Origin: Pseudomonas graminis
GTDB lineage: Bacteria > Pseudomonadota > Gammaproteobacteria > Pseudomonadales > Pseudomonadaceae
Reading direction: 5' to 3'
Assembly (NCBI RefSeq): GCF_900111735.1
Contig: NZ_FOHW01000041.1
Span: 1-44,090, forward strand
Length of the DNA: 44,090 nt
This document shows, one piece after another, positions 27,814 to 36,800 of the stretch (positions within the stretch are counted from its first letter, which is position 1; every line of letters starts with the position of its first letter). A model generated the notes under the pieces. The model was not told the DNA's origin. It made no database searches and saw only the letters and a program-made list of their open reading frames with translations. Position numbers and translations under genes: made by a program.

Positions 27814-27842
27814 GCTGGCAACCGTCAGGGACGGCTGCCAGC
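27814..27842 (-). terminator. Hairpin between lapA and the small downstream gene
   Basis: On the minus strand, GCTGGCAGCCGTC, loop CCT, GACGGTTGCCAGC: 13 pairs including one G-T. No T-run follows, so it may act as a partial terminator or a 3'-end stabiliser that sets the small gene's expression below that of lapA. Confidence 0.5.
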
Positions 27843-27871
27843 ACAGTACAACAGCTCTCGCGACTCAGCTA

Positions 27872-30800
27872 TCAGTGGTGATCGACTTTGATGGTCGGAT
27901 CCGCACCGCTCACCAGCGAGTTGACCATGGCATTGCTCCAGGTCACGCCTTCCACCTTGATGTGCACATCGGCCGTGGTCGCCGCGGCAGCCGCAGTGAC
28001 GTTCGACGCGAACTGCCCGGTGGTGCTCACCTGCAGAATGGTGTCATGGCCATCGTTGCTGACCTGCAGGTACTTGCTGAGGGTGTCGGTGTCTTCACCT
28101 TGCAGCAGGTCGCGCAGATCAATGCGGTCGCCAGCATCCTTGTTGAAATCCTTGATCACGTCAACGCCACCGCTGTTGGTGTCGCCAGCTTTCCAGGTAA
28201 ACGTGTCCGCACCGGCGCCGCCGAAGAGGATGTCGTTGCCTTTACCGCCGACGAGCACGTCATTGCCACCCTGACCGAACAGAATGTCATTGCCATTGCC
28301 GCCCAGCAGGGTGTCGTTGCCGTCCAGCGAAGTCGACGACTTGCCGGCCAGGTCTGCTACCTGATCAATGTGGCTGGTCACGAACGAATGCAGCGTCTTG
28401 TCGTCGATGGTCGACACGTTGACGTGCAAGGTATCCGCCGCGAACGCCTTCAGCGCCGTAATGCCGCCCTGGTTGTTGAAGGTGATCAGATCGCCGAACA
28501 GGATGTCATTGCCGTCGCCACCGTTGAGGGTGTCGCTGCCCGGCGCGATGGTTTTCTGGTCGCCCAGCACCGCTTTCGCCAGGTCATCGGCGTTGACGTT
28601 GTTCAACGAGTGGTGGTCGCTGTCGTAGCGATCGAGGGTGGCCGTCTTCACGCCCGAGCCCAGACCGATTGCTTCGATGGTTGGCGACTGCTTCAACAGC
28701 AGTGCGTAGCCGGTGTCCGCGTCGGTGATGACCGCCTGGCTACCGTTCATCTCAGGAGAAGTCAGGCTGTATTCCTTGCCACCCTTACCGTCGGCATGGC
28801 TGGTCAGTACGCCGGCCCACTTGCCGCTCGCGTCGTAAACAGTGCCATCGCCTGTGATGACCGTTTTGCCGTTGATCTCGTACGTTGTTTTTTCCTTCCA
28901 GGTCACCAGCGCCATCGCCAGGGTGAAATCGGAGCCATTAACCTTGCCAAGCACCGTGCTGGTGTTCTGGTAAACGTTAGGCTCGCCGTCGGTGATGAAG
29001 TAGGTGCGGTTCTCGCCCGTCGGGTTGCTGCTGTTCAAGCCGGCAAACCAGTTCGCCGTGGTCTTGAACGGATCTTCGTAGTTGGTGGTACCGCCCGAGG
29101 TCATCCCGGCCAGCGCTGCGGACAGGGTCTTCATGGCAGCAGCCTTGTCAGACATGTCCACAGCAACGGTCGAGCGCACGTTGGTGTCGAAATCCACCAG
29201 CAGCACGTTGATCTTGCCGGCGTTGGCCGTCTGGGCACCGTTCGCCAGTTTCTCGAAGACCGATTGCAGCTGGGTCTTCGCCGTGTCGAGGTTTTTGCCC
29301 ATGCTGCCCGAGCTGTCGACGATGAAGGCGATGTTGTAGCTCTTGCCCTGCACGATGGTCGTGCCGCTGACGTCGCCGACGATGATGTCGCCACCGGTGG
29401 TGCCGTTGATTGGCGTCGGGTCGGTGCCGGCCAGGCCTTCACTCGATTTGTAGGTCTGAGACTCGACAGTAACGGTGATCGCCTTGCTGTCGCTGGCGCT
29501 GGCTACGGCGCTTGGGACGCCTGGCACAGTCGCTTCGGTCGCCGTCGCCGTGACGTTCAGCGTGAACTTGCCGCTGAAGTAGTCAGGCGTGGTGATGCTC
29601 AGCGTCGACAGGTCAAATTTGCTGACGTCGATCGTGTCCATCACGGTTTTGCCGTTTTCGACGTGGGTCGTCACGGTGGCCGTGTGGCCCGCTGCGTCGG
29701 TCAGGATCGAGCCCGCCGGTGCGCCGCCGCTCAGGGTGGTGACGTGAGTCTCCGAACCGTCGAGGCTGTCACCGAATACCGCTTTGACCGGGCTGAGCTT
29801 GATCGCGGCGCCTTCGGTGCCGTGGTTCAGTTCGTAACCGGTGTAGTAACCCTCACCGCTGCCAACCGTGCCTTCGTGCAATGGCGAGACGTTCAGGCCG
29901 GAAGCCTTGAGGTCATCGACCGTTGCGAACAGCAGCACGTTGCTGCCGTTCAGGGCGACGGTCTGGGTCGCGCCGGTGCCGACGTTCTTGTCGACCAGGT
30001 TGATGTTGTAGCTGCCCGGGCCCGCCTGGTTGTAGTGGTAGATGTCCAGTGTGTAGTAGCCGGACTCCGTTGGCGTGAAGCCCGCACTCTGGATCTTGCC
30101 GCCCGCGCCCCATGTGGCGTTGGCTGCGGTCTGGCCACCGACGGTGATCAACAGACTGTCGTCCGCGGTACCGGAGAAGGTGTAGGTGTGGCCGGCTTCC
30201 ATGTACATCAGACCGGACAACTTGGTGCCGGTCCCGACCGAGACGGACGAGTCCTGCGCACCGCTTGCGACCGTGTGCGTGGTCGGATCCACGGTGGTGT
30301 TGAAGCCGGCCTTGATGGTCGATTCGTTGGCGCCGTTGCCGTCCGTGCCCATGTTTTTCAGGGTGCCGACGTAGACGTCTTTCACCAGACCGGTCGACTG
30401 AACGACGCCGGAACCCAGTGTCACCAGCGGTTGGTCGGCGACAGGCGCCACGCTGATGGTGCCGGTGGCTGGCGTGGAGTCTGCCTTGCCCTGGTTGTCC
30501 ACTGCCTTGTAGGTGAACGACGTGCTGCCCGCCCAATCGGCGGCTGGCTTGAAGTACACCGTTGCAGCGTTGCCGACTGCCGCAATGTTGCTCAGGCTGG
30601 TCAGCGCGACCTTGCCGGCCGCATCGGCGTAGAACGTGCCGTGTGCCGCCATGTCGACCAGGTTGAAGTGATCGACTTTACCGTCCACATCGGAGCCGGT
30701 CAGCTTGACCGCGATGGTGGTGTCTTCGTCGCCCGCTGCCGACGCTGACTTGGTCACCGGCGCATCGTTGACGGCAATCACGTTGACCTGGCTGTCGTGA

Positions 30801-33800
30801 ACGACGGTCTGGTTGTTGGTGCCGTTGGCATCCACGTCGGTGACCGCGATGGTCACGCCGCGTGGCGTGGTGCTCGGGTTGTTGCTGCTGTCGGCGTAGG
30901 TGATCGACTTGATCACGGTTTCGTAATTGGCTATCGAAGCCTTGCCGGTCAGATTGATGTAGATGGTGCCGTCGGCGTCGTTGGTCAGGGTGTACTTGAT
31001 GCCCAGACCGGTATCACCGCTGTTGCTGTCCTTGTAGTACTGGGACACGATCAAGTCTTCAGCCTGAATGCCGGTCAGCGTGATTTTCGCGCTGCTCAGC
31101 TGGGTGCTGTCGACGTCGGTGATGCTGAAGTCTTTGACGATCGGCGTCGCTGCACCGTTTTCGGTGTAGGTGATGCTGCCGAAGTTGACCACCGGCGCGT
31201 CGTTGACTGGCGTTACGGTGATGGTGCCGGTTGCCGGGGTGGTGGAAGCCGTGCCCTGGTTGTCGACGGCGGTATACGTGAACGGCGTGCTGCCGTTCCA
31301 GTTCGCGTCCGGCTTGAAGTAAATCGTCGCGCCATTGTTGGTGGCGGTGATGCTGGTGGTACCGGTCAAAGGCTGGGTGCCGGCAGCGTCCGAGTAGAAC
31401 GTGCCATTGGCAGGCGTGTTGACCAGGGTGAAGTGGTCAATGGTGCCGTCCACATCGGAGCCGGTCAGCTTGACGGCAATGGTGGTGTCTTCGTTGCCCT
31501 TGCCTGTGGCGTTGTCGACAACAGGCGCGTCGTTCACGGCGATCACGTTGACCTTGCTGTCGTGCACGACAGTCAGGTTGTTGGTGCCATTGGCATCCAC
31601 ATCGGTGACAGCGATGGTCACGCCACGTGGCGTGGTGCTCGGGTTGTTGCTGTTGTCGGCGTAGGTGATCGACTTGATCAGGGTTTCGTAGTCGGCTACC
31701 GAAGCCTTGCCGGTCAAATCAATGAAGATGTTGCCGTTGGCGTCGTTGCTCAGCTTGTAGCTGATACCCAGATCGGTGGTACCGGTGGTGCCGTCGGCGC
31801 CGCCTTTGTAGTACTGAGAAACGATCAAGTCTTCAGCCTGAATGCCGGTCAGCGTGATTTTCGCGCTGCTCAGCTCAGTGCTGTCGACGTCGGTGATGCT
31901 GAAGTCTTTGACGATCGGCGTCGCTGCACCGTTTTCGGTGTAGGTGATGCTGCCGAAGTTGACCACAGGCGCGTCGTTGATCGGCGTCACTGTGATGGTG
32001 CCGGTTGCCGGGGTGGTGGAAGCCGTGCCCAGGTTGTCGACGGCGGTATACGTGAACGGCGTGCTGCCATTCCAGTTCGCGTCCGGCTTGAAGTAGATCG
32101 TCGCACCGTTGTTGGTGGCGGTGATGCTGGTGGTACCAGTGAGCGGCTGAGTGCCGGCGGCATCGGAGTAGAAGGTCCCGTTGGCAGGCGTGTTGACCAG
32201 ATTGAAGTGGTCAATGGTGCCGTCGACGTCAGAGCCCGTCAGCTTGACGGCGATGGTGGTGTCTTCGTTGCCCTTGCCTGTGGCGTTGTCGACTACCGGC
32301 GCGTCGTTGACCGACGCAACGTTCACGGTCAGTGACTGCGTCGTGGTGGCCGAGTCCTTGTTGGCGCCTTCGGTCGACGTCGAGCTCACTTGCAGGTCGA
32401 ACGAGCCGTTGAAGTCTTTCGGCGGCGTGATGGTCAGGGTGCTCAGGTTCCAGCCGGTGAGGTAAGCCTCGCCATCGCCGCCTTCAGAAACAGGGATGGA
32501 GGTGTAGCTGTGGCCATTGCCATCGCTCAACACCGCGCCCACTGGAATGCCGCCCACAATGACCGGACCGAGGGACTCAGAACCGTCGGTGTCCACCAGT
32601 GCAGCGCTCAGGTCCAGCTTGATGGCACTGTCTTCATCGCCTTGGGCGTTGGTGACGGTGACGATCGGGGCATCAGCCACCGGCGTGACGTTGATGATCC
32701 CGTTGGCAGGCGCGCCCGCTGGCAGGTTCTGGTCATCGACGGCGGTGTAGGTGAAGTTGGTGTCACCGGCCCAGTTCGCGTCTGGCTTGAAGTAGATCGT
32801 CGCGCCGTTGTTGCTGGCGGCGATGTTGCTCAAGTTGGTCAGCGGCTGAGTGCCGGCGGCATCGGAGTAGAAGGTGCCGTTGGCTGGCGTGTTGACCAGA
32901 TTGAAATGGTCGATCGTGCCGTCGACGTCAGAGCCAGACAGCTTGACGGCGATGGTAGTGTCTTCGTTGCCCTGGCCCGACGCAGCGTTAACAACTGGAG
33001 CGTCATTGACGGCAATCATGTTCATCTGGCTGTCGTGAACGACGGTCAGGTTGTTGGTGCCATTGGCATCTGCGTCGGTCACAGCGATGGTCACGCCGCG
33101 TGGCGCAGTGCTTGGGTTTTCGCTGTTGTCGGCGTAAGTGATCGACTTGATCAGGGTTTCGTAATTGGCAACCGAAGCCTTGCCGGTCAAGTCGATAACG
33201 ATATTGCCGTCGGCGTCGTTGCTCAGCTTGTAACTGATACCCAGATCGGTAGTACCGGTGGTGCCGTCGCTGCCGCCTTTGTAGTACTGGGAAACGATCA
33301 GGTCTTCAGCCTGAATACCGGTCAGCGTGATCTTCGCGCTGGTCAGCTCCGTGCTGTCGACGTCGGTGATGCTGAAGTCTTTGACGATCGCCATCGGCGC
33401 ACCGTTTTCGGTGTAGGTGGTGCTGTCGAAGTTCACCACTGGCGCATCGTTCACTGGCGCGACGTTCACGGTCAGGGACTGAATGGTGGTGGCCGAGTCC
33501 TTGTTGGCGCTTTCGGTCGAGGTCGAGCTGACTTGCAGGTTGAACGAGCCGTTGAAGTCTTTCGGCGGCGTGATCGTCAGGGTGCTCAGGTTCCAGCCGG
33601 TGAGGTAAGCCTCGCCATCGCCGCCTTCGGAAACAGGGATGGAGGTGTAGCTGTGGCCGTTGCCATCGCTCAACACCGCGCCCACTGGAATGCCGCCCAC
33701 AATGACAGGGCCGAGGGACTCGGAACCGTCGGTGTCCACCAGTGCAGCGCTCAGGTCCAGCTTGATGGCGCTGTCTTCATTACCTTGGGCGTTAGTGACG

Positions 33801-36800
33801 GTGACGATCGGCGCATCAGCCACTGGCGTGACATTGATCGTGCCCGTTGCCGTGTTGCCGGCGGGCAGATTCTGGTTGTCGACTGCGGTGTAAGTAAAGT
33901 TGGTATCGCCTGCCCAGTTCGCGTCCGGCTTGAAGTAGATCGTCGCGCCGTTGTTGCTGGCGGTGATGTTGGTCAAGTTGGTCAGCGGCTGAGTGCCGGC
34001 GGCGTCCGAGTAGAAGGTGCCGTTGGCAGGGGCACTGACCAGGTTGAAGTGGCCAATGGTGCCATCGACATCAGAGCCGGACAGCTTGACGGCGATGGTG
34101 GTGTCTTCGTTGCCCGAACCCGAAGCGGCGTTCACTACCGGCGCGTCGTTGACCGCAGTCACGTCGATTTGGCCAGTGGCGCTGCCCGACAGGTTGTTGG
34201 TGCCATTGGCATCAACGTCGGTCACTTCGATGGTCACGCCACGTGGCGTGGTGATCGGGTTATCGCTGCTGTTGGCGTAGGTGATCGAGTTGATCAGCGT
34301 GGTGTAGTCCGCGATGGACGCCTTGCCGGTCAGGTCGATAACGATGTTGCCGTTGGCGTCGTTGCTCAACGTGTAGCTGATACCCAGGTCGGTGGTACCG
34401 GTGGTGCCGTCGGTGCCGCCTTTGTAGTACTGGGAAACGATCAGGTCTTCCGCCTGAATGCCGGTCAGCGTGATTTTCGCGCTGCTCAGTTGAGCGCTGT
34501 CTACGTCGCCGATCTGGAGGTTGCTGACCAATGCCTGAGGTGCGCCGTTCTCGACGTAGTCAGGGTTGGTGAAGGTAACCGTTGGCGCGTCGTTAACCGC
34601 CCCGACGTTCACGGTCAGGGACTGAATCGTGGTGGCCGAGTCCTTGTTGGCGCTTTCGGTCGAGGTCGAGCTCACTTGCAGGTTGATCAAGCCGTTGAAG
34701 TCTTTCGGCGGCGTGATCGTCAGGTTGGTCAGATCCCAACCGTTGATGTAGACCGCGCCATCGCCTGTCGGGATCGAGGTGTAGCTGTGGGTGCCGTCAG
34801 TCAGCACAGCGCCCACTGGAATACCGGACACCACGAACGGGCCGAGGGACTCGGAGCCGTCGGTGTCGACCAGCGCGGTGCTCACGTTCAGCTTGATCGC
34901 GGAGTCTTCATTACCTTGGGCGTCGGCAACGGTGACGATCGGGGCATCGGCCACCGGCGTGACGTTGATGATGCCGTTGGCTGGGGCGCCTGCTGGCACG
35001 TTCTGGTCGTCGACAGCGGTGTAGGTGAAGTTGGTGTCGCCGGCCCAGTTGGCGTCCGGCTTGAAGTAGATCGTCGCGCTGTTGTTGCTGGCGGCGATGT
35101 TGCTGAGGTTGGTCAGCTCCTGGGTCCCGGCGGCGTCGGCGTAGAACTTGCCGTGCTCGGCCATGGTGGCCAGGTTGAAGTGATCGATGGTGCCGTCGAC
35201 GTCAGCGCCGGTCAGCTTGACCGCGATGGCGGTGTCTTCGTTGCCCTGGCCCAATGCCGCGTTTACGGTCGGAGCGTCGTTGACGGCAATCACGTTAATC
35301 TGGCCGTCGTGAGAGGCGGTCAGGTTAGTGGTGCCGTTGGCGTCCAGATCGGTGACGGAAATGCTCACGCCGCGCGGTACGGTGCTCGGGTTTTCGCTGT
35401 TGTCGGCGTAGGTGAGCGACTTGATCAGGGTTTCATAGTTGGCGACCGAGGCATTGCCCGTGAGGTCGATCACGATGTTGCCGTTGGCGTCGTTGCTCAG
35501 GGTGTAGGTGATGCCCAGGTCAGTCAGGCCAGTAGTGCCACCTTTGTAGTACTGGGACACAACGAGGTCTTCAGCCTGAATACCGGTCAGCGTGATTTTT
35601 GCGCTGCTCAGTTGAGTGCTGTCGATGTCGGTGATGCTGAAGTTATTGACCAGCGCGATCGGCGCACCGTTTTCGGTGTAAGTCACGCTGTCGAAGTTGA
35701 CCGCCGGGCCGTCGTTCACTGGCGTCACGTTCACGGTCAGGGACTGAATCGTGGTGGCCGAGTCCTTGTTGGCGCTTTCGGTCGATGTCGAGCTCACTTG
35801 CAGGGTGATCGGGCCGTTGAAGTCTTTCGGCGGCGTGATCGTCAGGTTGGTCAGATCCCAGCCATTGATGTAGACAGCGCCGTCGCCGGTCGGGATCGAG
35901 GTGTAGCTGTGGGTGCCGTCCGTCAGCACGGCGCCCACTGGAATACCGGACACCACGAACGGGCCCAGGGATTCCGAGCCATCGGTGTCGACCAATGCGG
36001 TGCCGACGTTGATCTTGATCGCGGAGTCTTCATTACCTTGTGCGTCGGCAACGGTAACGATCGGCGCATCGGCCACTGGAGTGACGTTGATGATGCCGTT
36101 GGCTGGCGCGCCGGCTGGCTGGCCCTGATTGTCGACCGCGGTATAGGTGAAGTTGGTATCGCCCGCCCAGTTCGCGTCCGGCTTGAAATAGATCGTCGCG
36201 CCGTTGGCGGTAGCCGCGATGTTGCTGAGACTGGTGAGCGCCTGGGTACCGGCAGCGTCGGCGTAGAACGTGCCGTTGGCTGCCAGGCTGACCAGATTGA
36301 AGTGATCGATGGTGCCGTCGACGTCAGCGCCGGTCAGCTTGACCGCGATGATGGTGTCTTCGTCGCCGTTGCCCGATGCGTCGATGACGGTCGGCGCGTC
36401 GTTGACCGGGGTGATGGCGACTTCGCCGGTGGCGCTGCCCGTAAGGTTGTTGGTGCCGTGGGTGTCCACGTCAGTCACTTCGATCGTCACGCCGCGTGGG
36501 GTGGTAACCGGTGCGTCGCTGCTGTTGGCGTAGGTGATCGAGTTGATCAGCGTGGTGTAGTCGGCGATCGAGGCGTTGCCGTTCAACTGAATGACGACGT
36601 TACCGTTGGCGTCGTTGCCCAGCGTGTAGCTGATGCCCGAGGCCGTGGTACCGCTGTTGCCACCCTGGAAGGACGGCGATGCGATCAGGTCTTCGGCCTG
36701 AACGCCGGTCACGGTGATCTTCGCGCCGCTCAACTGGCCGCCGTCGACGTCGCCGATCTGCAGGTTGTTGACCAACGCCTGGGGCGCGCCGTTTTCGACG

